Origin: Torreya grandis
Taxonomy: Eukaryota > Streptophyta > Pinopsida > Cupressales > Taxaceae
Reading direction: 5' to 3'
Length of the DNA: 64,000 bases
NCBI GenBank assembly: GCA_037957365.1
Contig: JARHVA010002125.1
Span: 1,997,001 to 2,061,000 of the forward strand
The notes beneath the pieces were generated by a model, which worked only from the letters and a program-made list of their open reading frames with translations, did not search any database and was not told the origin of the DNA. Within the stretch, counting starts at the first letter, position 1, and the number at the start of each line of letters is the position of its first letter. Made by a program: the position numbers and the translations under genes. Below, one piece after another: positions 22,601-34,381 of this stretch.

Positions 22601-25600
22601 TACCTCATGTTGAACATTGGTTAAATGTATATTTAGATGAAATTCGAATTTTTTCATAATGTTTGAAACAAAAATCAACAACACCTTTCTTTTTGCCCTA
22701 CCCTTCCTTTTAATCCTTTTTTATCAATTCACCTTAGATTAATTTCATTTTGAATATTCATCTTAGTTTAAATCTAGACTTAATTTTGAGCATAATTCAC
22801 TTTAAATAACATATATCATATTCAAAAACAAAGATTAAATATTAAGCCATAGTGGCTCCCAACCACCTACTAATATAAATTTGTGAAACAATTAACCTGT
22901 TCTACCTCTATTCCACCAAGGATAAAAAATTTATCACAACCAATAACTCATGCAATGGATTATTTGAATACATAAATGAGAAGTGTTTCTTAAACACTAC
23001 ATGAACCCATTGATACATTTAAGTTCATCAACACCCCATCTTAGTCATTTTTCTTCCAAAATAACAATGCTAAAGCTAGAATGTAGAGTATAGAAAGATA
23101 AAACTTGGTAATTAAAAATCTATATAAGATTCTCCCAATTGGAAAAATGTGTCATGTGAAGACCCATGTATTAGTGTATATGCCCTCAATGGGTAGATAA
23201 TAGAAAATTTGGATAGGGGAAGTGAACCTGAGTCTTGTATGAATATTCAAGCACTTGACAAGAATAAGTGAAGCGTGTATGTATGATAAAACTGATTATA
23301 TTAAGATAGCTAGCATATTTAGTTTCTAGAAAATATAAGAAGTGTAAACATAGAAATGCATAGAATCTATAATTTTATGTTTTAAAAGTAATATTTGAAT
23401 GGTTTTTTGATTTTTGAAATATTATATTGTTTTTATATTTTATGTAAATAAGCTATGTATAAGTAGCATTAAAATGAACTATATATAAAGAACAAAAGAG
23501 AGGGAAAGTATTTATAAGAAGGGAGGAACAATACTAATTGATGAGTCTCATGAGAGACTCACTATCACTATGGTATGTGTCAAAAATAGGAATGGCAATC
23601 TATCATATAATTTGATTGCTATGTTACAATTGAATGGTGTTATAGTAGGATTATGAGTATTATTCATCATCATAATCAAGTAACCTAGAATTATAGAGGG
23701 AATTACCTCTTATTATGGATTTGAACTTTTTGAATTGTTCTTTTCAATACTGATTATGATTTTTACCTTTGAAACTATGCTTATTTTAGAAGCACGGTGT
23801 TGTGGAGGCTATTTTACTATAAAGCCTTTTTTGAAAATGTTTGTTAGCTTAGCATAGCATTATTCTAACTTTATAACTTAATTTCTAGCTTTTTTTGTAA
23901 CATTTCTTGTGTTAATGTATATTTTGCCTTGATAAACTGTATCTATGAATTATTTTACTTAGGATGTTCATTAATTCCCAAAATTTGTTGACCAATGTTA
24001 TCAACTACTAAAATAGGAGAAGTGATGCTTTGGTCTTGCTTGCCCAAACCTTGACCATGTTATTCAAACTATTATAATTTTTTTTGACCAAAACCATACT
24101 GATTTGAAAGTTAAGACTAATTTTGGAGAGGTAGATTTGCACCTATTACTTTATTTAAGTTTGATTTTTGTACTATTTCTTGCTATGATTGTGCCATGTG
24201 AACCTTTTTTATTATGAGTTATACCTTAGTAACCACTTTTATACTATTTCTAATTTTGACCCTTTTTGAATTTGTAGATGTGCCATTATATGTTGTGTGG
24301 ATGATGCGTCATTATTTGAGTCATATGTATCCATTATCTATTGTATTTTACTTTTCAATTCTAAACATGAATCAGTGTGGTGCCTATGCATTTTATGATA
24401 TACATAATAATAATTGGATCTCCTCACTAGGTGTAGAGGAGGTAGGTTGATAAAATGAGATTTAATCATTTCCTTTATTATCTGAATTGAACTATTATTT
24501 GATCTATGAATGTTTTTTGAATCACTATTTGTATATTTACTTTTTTGTGATTTGTGATTTGGATAGGAAAGAGTGTTAGGCACAACTTTGCTAGGTGTAG
24601 ATGCATATACATGGTTTACGCTAGCATATTATAAAGACTATGTACATGTAATGTGATTTGATAATAATGTGACCTGTTCACTTAATAACTGATTTTGATT
24701 CTATAAATATAATATTATCTTGATCATATTGATAATTTAATCCCTTAGAGTCTCATGAGTGCATACGCTAGTTGCTTCTAATTGAACATGTAGGCACACA
24801 CTCGGTAGGGAAGGAGTGTGAATAGACCATGTATGTGGATTAATGATAATGGTATAATATGATTCATATCATGGAGAAGTGATAGTATGGAATTTGTTAG
24901 AGGAAAGTATCTATTACCTTCATGGATTTGAGGAGGAGAAAGATATCCATTCCTATGCATAAGATATGACATTGAAACTTGAAACATAGTTATTAGATTA
25001 TATGCTAAATCCTCTATGTGTGTAAGGTTTTGCTTGTTAATGTAATCACACATAAGAGAAAGATAACATGCTATTAAATATGACATAGATTGTAATTTAT
25101 ATAAAATATAATCTATACATGTGTTTATGTCTTTTTTGAGTTCATTCTGAATTAAAGGGAATAAGCATGCAAATGAAAGTATTAAAATTTGCAACAAAAA
25201 GTGATTAAATTATTATGTCATTATGATCATGATAATATGGAATAAAAATTATAATATATATGGATTTAAATTATAAGTGATGGAAATATAAACCCTAGGG
25301 TTATCTAAGGTTAGGGTTTGAGAAATGGTTTAAGTAAGTTGGGTCCACCAAATGTTTTAACCTTTTAGGACTTAACTAATGTATATAAATCCTATGTTTA
25401 TTAAATATATGACTAGACTAAATCATGGAAATAATATGCAATAAATATAACCACTAATTTTTTATAGAATTGAATAGATTTGACTTTTTTAAAAATAGTA
25501 ATAAATAGTGCAAGTAAAGAATTAAATGAAAAATGCATATTACAAATTATCTGAGTGATGGAAACTAATATGGAAGCTAGTCTGAGTATCATAAACTAGA

Positions 25601-26539
25601 TCTCGATATCAAAACCCCTTTTAGATAATAGAATCATTATTTAAAAAGTGGTGATAATGTCCTGATATTGGTGATAATGTCTTGATATTGGTAATAGTGT
25701 CCTTTATGTAAGACTATCTTGAGTTTTTGGGTGTACCTATGTCTAGATATCTGGGGTTTGTTCCTATGCATAAAAGTATAGAACCCTATATTTTGATTGT
25801 AATTATTTATTTATTGTTCAAACCCTAATCCCCCATACACTAGGGCATGAGCTAAAAAATATGTTCATTAGTAGGGTAGGCTGGACATCTTCAACACCTC
25901 ACTCTAAAGAGTGATTCCTACATACCAATAATCTAAATAGGGATCAAGCTACATGTAATTCTCCCCAACTAAGTTTTGGTTCAATTTAAAGTGATTATAG
26001 TATGATAGTGTCCTTGAGTGACTTTAATGTGCTTAAGACTATAAATATGGAAAATATGAGCTTAAGAATTTTGTAGATGGTAGTATGCATAAGTAGGGTA
26101 GAATAGGGATTGATGACTTAATCATGCTCAACTTGTTGTATGTTATAATGTGTATTTTACATCTAATTTTCATCTAGTGGTTAGAGGTATAAAATTCATG
26201 TATATATGCTATTATATTACTTGTGTGGATGGTAAAAGGTGTATATGCTAACCTTAGGAGGCTTTAGTTTTGAAAAGATATCCATTTGGGAAAAGCTAGG
26301 GAAAAAGGACATTATCACCATTTTGGGGACACTAGCACCACATGGAACTAGTGTCCTTATTATGTAACTAGTATCAATATGGTAGAACACTAGGCGTAAA
26401 GGGACAATATTGGGAAATGAGGGTTTTAAAATGCTATGGGTCTGACTAGGGATGCATGTGGCTTTCATGAAGGCTAGATAAGTGTGAAAATAGTCTCTAG
26501 AATAGGTTTAGGGCTAAGTTAAAGATAGGTAGTCTCAAG
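22601..26539. other. No recognisable gene; AT-rich sequence
   Basis: Open frames of up to 139 codons occur (for example 24778-25197 minus, 24214-24450 plus). Their translations are hydrophobic, low-complexity and match no family I recognise, so I treat them as chance. A short tandem repeat lies at 25651-25707. A telomere-like stretch with AAACCCTAGGG and GGTTAGGGTTTG near 25290-25322 is too short and irregular to be a telomere array. The missing 3' LTR of element F would be expected here, but I could not see a match to 32913-34381. Confidence 0.5.
25651..25707. repeat. 20-bp tandem repeat, about 2.7 copies
   Basis: Unit GTGATAATGTCCTGATATTG at 25651-25670 is repeated at 25671-25690 with one C/T change and partly at 25691-25707. 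Confidence 0.85.
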
Positions 26540-28880
26540 TAACACTCTTATCACTCTTATACCACTTTTGGATGATTACATGATGGTCCTTTGGGAAAGA
26601 ACATAGTAAAACAACCATTGAGATAACTTAAATGAATTTAAAAAATACATGTTGAAAGTAAATGAAAATAATTGAATTTACCATATATATACCTTAACAT
26701 ACCTTTATGCTAAATGAGTAATTCATACACATATGATAGTCTTGATTGTGGAGGGCACAATACCTAAATTTGAGAAACCTTAGGAATTAAGAATAAAAAT
26801 AGAAACAATGCATCCATACGTAGTATGGTCAAAGTATAAATGGAAACCTCTTCAAACTTTTAAAATCACTTAGAAAATGGGCAAGTTAGGATTGTAAAAG
26901 CTAGGTTATATTCAAAATATGAAGCATGTAAATGACAAAATGATGATAAATGAATGTAGAACACACTAAATCATATGAAAAAACATGTAAAACATTGTAA
27001 GTGAAATATCAATGTGATCAAATAAATATATGTAATTAAATAAATGTAACCTCTTATAAGATAAGCATATTGAATTAAGATTTAATAAAACATAAATGAA
27101 AAAAATTAAATGTAAGTCAAAATGTAAGATAAGTAGGTAAAATCAAACATAAATAAAACATAAATGATTAAAAATCAAAATGGAAGACACAAATGTCAAG
27201 TAAAACATAAATAAAAACATGTAAGCATGTCAAATGTCCTATGTAAGATAATTTAAGTTCAAAAAAATCAAACAAGAATATGATGGATAAATTAAAAATG
27301 AAAATCTCTAAAGAATGAGTAATCAAACATAGTGTTTATTGTAAAATATGATGTAAGGAATCAAAATTACCTAATGATATGACTAGGATGATAATGAAAT
27401 GGTGTGGAGTGTAGGTGGTGTAAGGGTGTTGTTTGAGGAAACCAGAGTCCTATTTGAGGTCTTACTATACAAATCAAAAATTAATCCAAGTTATGTAATA
27501 AGGAAAATGTGATAAATGATGTGATCAACTAAAATAAATATCCAATAATGGGATAGTGGGAATAATGTGATTTAGATAATTAACTCAAGGAAAAATATGG
27601 GTGATTTGAACATCCTTAGTAGGAATGAGACACACTAGAAAAATGAGGAAGGATATAAACTATCAACATCAAAGACTTAGTATACTCCAACTAGTGAACA
27701 CAAATCTTGGGTAACAAGTGAAGCACATAGATCATCCCATGAAGTATATATACATGAAAATTAAAATGGACCTACATTCTCACAACATGTTCCATTCTCC
27801 TTAGGACCCATTACAAAGTCATTAGTATACTATGAATATTCGATACTTGTGTGATAAATTAGGTGGAATTACAAGTATATGATATAATGAGACCTCTAAC
27901 CAAGTCTACTAGCCTACTGAACCCTAGCAGACCTTAAATTTATCATGAGGCCAACTATGGATTTTGAGATTCAACTGAGATAAGATATTTTCCAAATATA
28001 TATCATGTCTTTTAGTGTGATCTAAATTTTAATATTATTTTTAACTTTTAATCATTGCCTTTTTCTTTTATGAAATGGATTTTAAATATTTTGGATTTTT
28101 ATTTTCCTCATCCATACAGATTGAGAGAACTAATTATGAGTGAAATAGGTGATTAACACAAGATATCTATACTTGGTCAGTATATAAAAGGACCTAAAGA
28201 TCATGATGCCTAAAGATTCCTAGACTTCCCCATAAATAAGTGTACAATCTTAAACCTAACCTATGTGTGACTCAAATGAAAGGACATAAAAGAATGATGG
28301 GGATTTTGAGAGATATGTCCATGTAATAATGATATAATAATAAATATTCTTTTAATTAATCACAAGGGAAAAAATAATAATTTAAAAGGGACAAGACTAT
28401 TCTATGAGAGTTATGGCACTAGGGAAATCATACTAACCTACAAGGGATATAACACACGCATCAATGAAAGTATTAGTCATCCCAAAATAATAGGAAAATA
28501 AAATTAGGGCACAATAATAAAAAATATACTAAGGAAAAAATATCAAGAAGTGAAAAAATGAAAATTAATGAAAAATTTGAAGGTGCTACCTAAGAACTAG
28601 AAGGGAAATAAATATTAAACATAATGTGATATAAAACCAAAGAACCATAAAAAAATCAATGGTGTAAGTAAAGTGATCAAAAATGAAATAATATGCACAA
28701 AAATAAAGAAACATGAGATCAAAATAATGATAAAAATATATGCTAATGTCTATATCAAATATGAATATGTGAAATATAATCATATATATCTCAAAATATT
28801 TCTTGAAGTTGAATTTATGAGTTACTATACAATGTAAAAGAAGAGAAGAAATTATATGATGCCCCAAAGGGTAATTTTAT
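26540..28880 (-). other. Element F: noncoding 3' region homologous to element A
   Basis: Follows element A positions 2680-4600 in the same order. Examples are TACCTTAACATACCTTT (about 26690-26707, compare about 2853-2870) and CATCCCATGAAG with ATGAAAATTAAAATGGACC (about 27733-27770, compare about 3806-3845). The part from about 28500 to 28880 is too AT-rich to align by eye. No gene is seen. Confidence 0.65.
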
Positions 28881-29389
28881 GTAAGAATGGGAATCACAAG
28901 ATGCCCAACATTTTAAGTGACATGTGGATGAGTATCATAATATTCCCCAACATGTGATATCAAGTGAGGTGAAACTAAATTGTTAAAATTAACATCATTG
29001 GGCTTGTCAATGTAGTTTGAGATAGGTAATTATGTTGATATGTTGGATTTTAAGGATGTTAAAATTGACATAGGACATGTAGGAGAGGTTTTAATATGTA
29101 TCTAAGGACCATTTAGGATGTGCTTTAGTGTAGGCATTTTAACTAGGTGTTCCTTGGGTTCATGTGACCTAAGAGTTTGAGGTTTGACAAATATAACCAC
29201 CCATTTAAATTATTCATGGTAGATATACTTTCCTTATTGATGTATAAATAAGGATAAAATATGATTTGGAAAACATTAATGGATGAGATGGATGTATGGT
29301 GTAATGTATTTTGATCATTAAGTAGGTGATATTGATGTGATTATGATTCTTTAGATTGAGCTTGTGAGGCTTGAAGATAGTCTTGATAA

Positions 29390-30560
29390 TGTTATTATGT
29401 AAGAGTATCAGGATGAAATGTGGACCAATAAATAAGGTAATAATGAATCAATAAAGACCATGATAACTATTTCTCATGATAATTACCTAACATAGCATGC
29501 CACCAATAAAACTTATCAGGATTATACCATTTTGAAGGAGGTTTAGAAGGATCAAAGCTAGTAGGTCTAGAGGGTGGAAATTTATTCTTAAGTTCTTATA
29601 GACTCAAGGGAGGGGGGTTAGGTTAAAATTGGTTAAATTGGATTCTCCCTTTTGAGGTTGTGGAGGCTTATATGAATAAATATTATGAGGAAATGATTGG
29701 AAATACTCCTTAGTAGTTACTTGAGTTGATTCAAATTGACTCATAATAAATCCTTACATTTTTTCTTGGTCTAAGGATTATTCTATAGTTTTAGGGGGAA
29801 CAATTAAACTTTGTATTGAAGAAGATATTTAAGGAAAATAACAAATATTTTTAAAATATTATCATCACTCATGTTATGGTCTACTTTGTGATCTAGATAC
29901 TTACATCACTTGATGAAAGTGTGAGCATATTAATTAGGAGGCTACTTAGCACTGATAAAGTGGCTAAGGTTGTTTTTAGGAATATAATTAGGCTGAAATT
30001 ATTTAACTAGAGAATTTATTACCTCCTCTGGTTGTAATATGGAATGTTGAGGGATTTCATTATACCATTATAAAAAATCTTTTCTAAATGTTTTGACAAG
30101 ATGTTTAATAGTATTTTTTTTAGTTTGGACCCATTCCTTATAGATATCACCAAAATATTTAAAAAATATAGTGGGGTCCTCACTACTATCATATGTAATA
30201 GTAAGATAAATGTTTCCAATATCTATGGATATAATGAGTGAAGATAAAGGCTCATTTGAAAATGTTGAAGAAAACTTTTTTATGTATGAGAGGTTAAGGG
30301 ATGATATGCTCATCAGAAACTATAATAAGAGGGACAAAATTTTGGTTTGGTTTAGTCATGATGACTTGAGGTGGTTGAATAGACATTTTAAAAATCTGAT
30401 ATTGCCTTCACATCATTTTATTACTATGAGTGATTTGTATATTGGTAATTTTTTTAATTATTTGATTAAGGAGTTGAATAATATCAATGGAAGGATTCAT
30501 ATTGATAGGTGGAGGAGGATTCCAAACATTGGTATGAGGAGGATTAGGGTAACTTAAACT
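29390..30560 (-). pseudogene. Element F: gag, decayed
   Basis: The minus strand from about 30313 to 30068 reads SIDIGNIYLTITYDSSEDPT, then FKYFGDIYKEWVQTKKN, clearly the same capsid block as in element B (SIDISNINPTIKYDGTKDPT...FGNLYKEWIQTN). Downstream, about 29990-29860, are remnants of the block with DHKVDHNMSDDN. Near 29530-29470 KWYNPDKFYWWHAMLGNYHEK matches the element B block KWYDPNLF...HVDIGYSHEYC, again with Cys lost. The frame is broken by stops and frameshifts. The N-terminal part seen in A and B (the SQENHHSW block) is not recognisable here. Confidence 0.75.
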
Positions 30561-30773
30561 ATATTACATTGTGTTTTCCTTTAAGATGTAAAATTTGGGT
30601 TGCATGATGTAGTAATTAGTTTGTGACTAGTAAGAAATGAAAGAAGGAATTCAATATTTTCAGTTGAAGTGATAATATAAGTGAGGTTATAATCTAAATT
30701 ATTTATTATGTAGTGTTATTTATTAATTAAAAACTAAAAATAAGACATAATTATGAAATTCTTAGGTTATTTT

Positions 30774-31045
30774 CACTTGGTTTACCACCTAATAAACTAT
30801 GTTTACCACCTACTAAAATAGGCTAGCCACTTATTGAAATGTGTTAGCCACCTACTACACTAGGTCGACCACCTTATGAACTATGTCATCCACCTACTAA
30901 ATTAGGTCTTCACCTAGTGAACTATGTTGGACACATACTAAACTAGGTTAGCGACATACTAAACTATGTTAGCCACTTATTAAACTAGGTCAAACACCTA
31001 CTAAATTATGTTAACCATCTACTAAACTAGGTTTACCACGAACTA
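30774..31045 (-). repeat. 21-bp tandem array in the element F leader, 13 units
   Basis: Thirteen head-to-tail units of 21 bp (one of 20 bp) can be laid out without gaps from 30774 to 31045. Each starts AACTAGGTTAGCC or a variant and ends CACCTACTA or a variant. Most differences are C/T or G/A. The first half of the unit is the left arm of the palindrome found throughout the leaders of A, B and F. Confidence 0.88.
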
Positions 31046-32282
31046 AATTAAGTTGACTAGAGTTGATGTACTTCAAAATATAGGAAAATCAAAATACACT
31101 ATGTTGACTTAATCATACAAGAAGGAAAAAACAATTTATAACTTACTGGATATAGAAAAAATGCCTATAAACTAGATGATTCAATATTAAAATAGAGGAA
31201 AATAAGAACATAAAATAATGAGTTGAGCCTAATCGACTTAGGCAATTCACACACTATAAACTAGGCTTATGTTGGTCGACCTAATTAAATCACATATCAA
31301 AGAACTATGTATATGCTGGTCAACACATTTTTCAATATCAAGGAGAGAATTAAGAAACAAGAAGAAATAAAAGTGTAAAACTAACTAACTATTTAACTAT
31401 CTATCTAAAAATAAGATCGAGAAGATGTACTAAAAAGATTTGATTGATTTTTAAGCTCCCAAAGATATTTTATTGTCCATTGGAGAATGATGGCCTAATA
31501 TTTTAGAGTGCTGACTATGGAGGATTAGACATTTCCCATATCCCACTAAACTTGGTTTCAAGGGTAATATAGAAGTAACTTATTAATGCTAACTGATGCA
31601 CTACAAGATTAGATGGAAAGTCTTTCCTAAATACCATGAAGTATGTGGAAACTAAGGATCATGTTTATATTTATACTATGGATATGAGTAATAGGGAAAT
31701 CCCATTATGCCATGATATATTTAAATGATAGATAAGGACCATAAACATAGTATCACATAACACTTCACGAAAATATCTAAGTAGTTTTAAAATTGTTGAC
31801 ATAAAGTTTATAGGGAAATCAAGATAAAGTGAAAATCAAAAGGTGAAAATTAAATTAAAATTTCTTAAAGTAAATAAATAGGTAAAAAACTCTTTTCAAA
31901 TAAAAAGTGAGATTAATTACTACAAAAATAAATTGAATTTCTTTGATTATTTTGATGTTGAAACACACAAAGTAAGGTTGTCTAGGGAAAATATAGTTGA
32001 TCAAGTAGAACTTAACAAGGTTGACATAGTCTATTACAAAAATAATACAAAACAAACTAGGTTGTCTAGGTCAATTTTTTTTTTGGCAGGGTATGTAGAC
32101 ATAAAACTAAGTCAGTGAGGTCAACATAATCGATTGTGTGATACAATTTTAATATAACTAAAAAACTATAAATAATAGAATGAAAATTTGAGGTACTAAG
32201 TAATTTTATTGAAGAAACAAAATAGAAAAATGGGATAATTTACAAAATTAAAGTACTAAGCTAGTTGGAAGAAAATTGAATA

Positions 32283-32882
32283 ATAAAACTAGGTTGACCA
32301 AGTCAAATTAATTAGCTGAGTATGAAATTTTTAATATAACTAGGTCGACCAACATGACCTAGTTTACTAAGGTTGAAAATTCAAATCTATAAAAAATAAA
32401 CTGGGTCAACTTGCATGACCTAGTTTACTAAGACTAAAATCTACAAAAAATGAACTAGGTCAACTAAAATGACCTAGTTTATTGAGATTAAAAAAATAAA
32501 AAATATATAAAATGAATTAGGTTGCCCAACATGTCCTAGTTGACTAAGATTAAAAATTAAAACCTACATAAAATGAAATGGGTTGAACAACTTGGTTTAG
32601 ATGATATCTTCTCCATTTTTGGATGCCAATTCTATTCACTATGAATTCTCAACTAGTAATACAACATGACCTAATTTGTTGAGACTAAAAACTAAAATAT
32701 ACATAAAATAAATTGGGTCAACTAACATGACCTAGTTGACTATAGATGAGAATATATAAATAGAGAAAAAAATTGGGTTGACCGGTATGACCTAGTTGAA
32801 TGTAAATTAAAAATCTATAAATAAATAATAAAATTAGGTCGACCAACATGACCTAGTTGGCCATAAATTAAAAAATTTAAAT
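32283..32882 (-). repeat. Longer-period repeat array in the element F leader
   Basis: About nine diverged units of roughly 55-75 bp. Each contains AACTAGGTCGACC or a variant, a short loop such as AACAT, and GACCTAGTTGACTA or a variant, followed by an A/T-rich tail like AAAATCTATAAAT. The two arms can pair into a hairpin. One unit near 32620 is interrupted by unrelated sequence. Confidence 0.75.
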
Positions 32883-32892
32883 ACAAGGGTTA

Positions 32893-32911
32893 GATTCACA
32901 TCGAGTCACCA
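32893..32911 (-). promoter_or_regulatory. Element F primer-binding site
   Basis: The minus strand reads TGGTGACTCGATGTGAATC beside the LTR end. It aligns with TAGTGAACCTGACATGAATC in element B and keeps the TGG start, which indicates the original form of this family's site. Confidence 0.6.
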
Positions 32912-32912
32912 A

Positions 32913-34381
32913 AATATGTAATAATTTAAGAAAGATCTACATATTATCTTAATTACTAAATATAAGATCATACAAGTTAATCAACTAACATCTATTTCCA
33001 TACTTTATATATTAGGAACATGACAAAATTGGATCCACTAAACCTAATTAAGAGATAACTTATCGAAGAGGGTTGTAAAGTCTCTAGGAAAATAATATCA
33101 TGCAATAACCCTACCTAGGTATTATAATGCATAAAATTAAATATAATCTAGTGTTATCAAAGCTTTTAACATAAATGGGGATCGTTTAAAATAAACATAA
33201 CAAATAAGGGATGATGGTAGGAAAATGGTGGCCTAGATCACCTAAGGTGGAAGATGGAAGGTTTAAAAAAGACTATATCTACACTATGTTTAAGTGTAGA
33301 GGTAATATAAATAAGTTTATATACATTCAAAACCTATTACTTTGTGAAATATTTATCTATCAAATGAAATAACAAAAGTTAGTGACACTTACCTTTGAGT
33401 GAACCTATTAAGTCTCAATATCCCCATTGGCCAATGGTGATTAGTCAGAGATTGTTATGGATTTTTAAGTATCAAAATATATAAATTATATCTATGCTAA
33501 AATACTCTTACTTTCATCCAATATTTCCCATAAGATAAGCTATATTACCTCTAAGGAAAACCCTAATAAATGACTCCTACAAATGTAGATGTAACAAAAT
33601 TTTGAGTTGTAATAATGTAAAAATGAATGTTCCTCTCTATTTTACTAAATTTAAGGTTGTATTTATATTAATGGATAGGTCCTAATCCTTCTATAATTTT
33701 ATCTAAAAAGGTCATCCCACATGGCCTTGTTTCAAAAAAGTCACCGTTCAGCCTTGAACTAGGGCAACCATGACCGACCTAGTTGCATAATGTGTGATGT
33801 AATTTTTTAAATTGGGTCAACCATGGATGATATAATATGAAAACTGGCCAATCAATTTATTGGATATTTAGAATTGATATTTATCATGGGATCAAGGCAT
33901 GAAATGTTCTTAAGCATGAATATATATAAAATAAACATTTAAGTATAATTTTATATTTACGAATAGACATATAACTTATTATAATTTAATTTGTATTATA
34001 TTATATTTATTTTAGGATTTTTTAGAGTGGTTTTGGATCTCTAAGAGGTATAATGCAAATTATAGGTTCTAGATGTTCTTGCTATATTTTGAACTTAGCC
34101 ATATTTCAGGACTTCAATTTTTTAAGCAACCATTATTAAGGGTTTCAAAATTTTAGGGAGACATCATAAGAGGTAAATGGATGGAAACTATAGGGAATAT
34201 GAAAAAATAGCATGAATGATATTATTAAACAAAAATATTATGAAGGAACAATGGTATTCCCATCCTTTTCCTAGTACACCCTTTAAGGTGTGCACTCAAA
34301 GAGATTTAAAATCAATAGGCTCCTACAAAAGAGAAAGAATTAGTAAATGATAAAGTTTTAAAAAATATTGTGAAAATATAA
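32913..34381 (-). repeat. Element F LTR (5' side)
   Basis: Matches the element A LTR in order: the block at its left edge (TATGTAATAATT, compare TATGTAATCAAAATT at 1436), GGATCCACTAAACCTAATTAAG (33031-33052), TCCCCATTGGCCAATGG (33421-33437), CCTTTAAGGTGTGCACTC (about 34272-34289) and the end AAATATTGTGAAAATATA at 34363-34380. It is about 250 bp longer than the A LTR. The ends have lost the TG/CA bases. No partner LTR is visible on the left side of element F. Confidence 0.75.

Larger units (their letters stand above)
26540..34381 (-). mobile_element. Element F: internally deleted relative of element A
   Basis: A minus-strand copy of the A/B family. Right to left it has an LTR (32913-34381), primer-binding site, a 2.3-kb leader with two repeat arrays, gag remnants (about 30560-29390), and then sequence matching the 3' noncoding region of element A (about 28500-26540). 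No protease, RT, RNase H or integrase block is visible between gag and the 3' noncoding region, so about 4-5 kb of pol are missing compared with A. The expected left LTR is not recognisable. It could be a non-autonomous family member or a deletion product; the left boundary is approximate. Confidence 0.7.

Noticed and set aside
24214..25197. Open frames that look like membrane proteins (24214-24450 plus, 24778-25197 minus)
   Set aside because: Hydrophobic content follows from the AT-rich sequence, no family is recognised, and no splice or promoter context supports them.
25285..25325. Telomere-like sequence with AAACCCTAGGG and GGTTAGGGTTTG
   Set aside because: Only isolated, irregular copies of the plant heptamer in both orientations; too short for an interstitial telomere array.
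30774..31045. Possible CRISPR array because of regular spacing
   Set aside because: Units are contiguous 21-bp tandem repeats without unique spacers, and the context is a plant retrotransposon leader.
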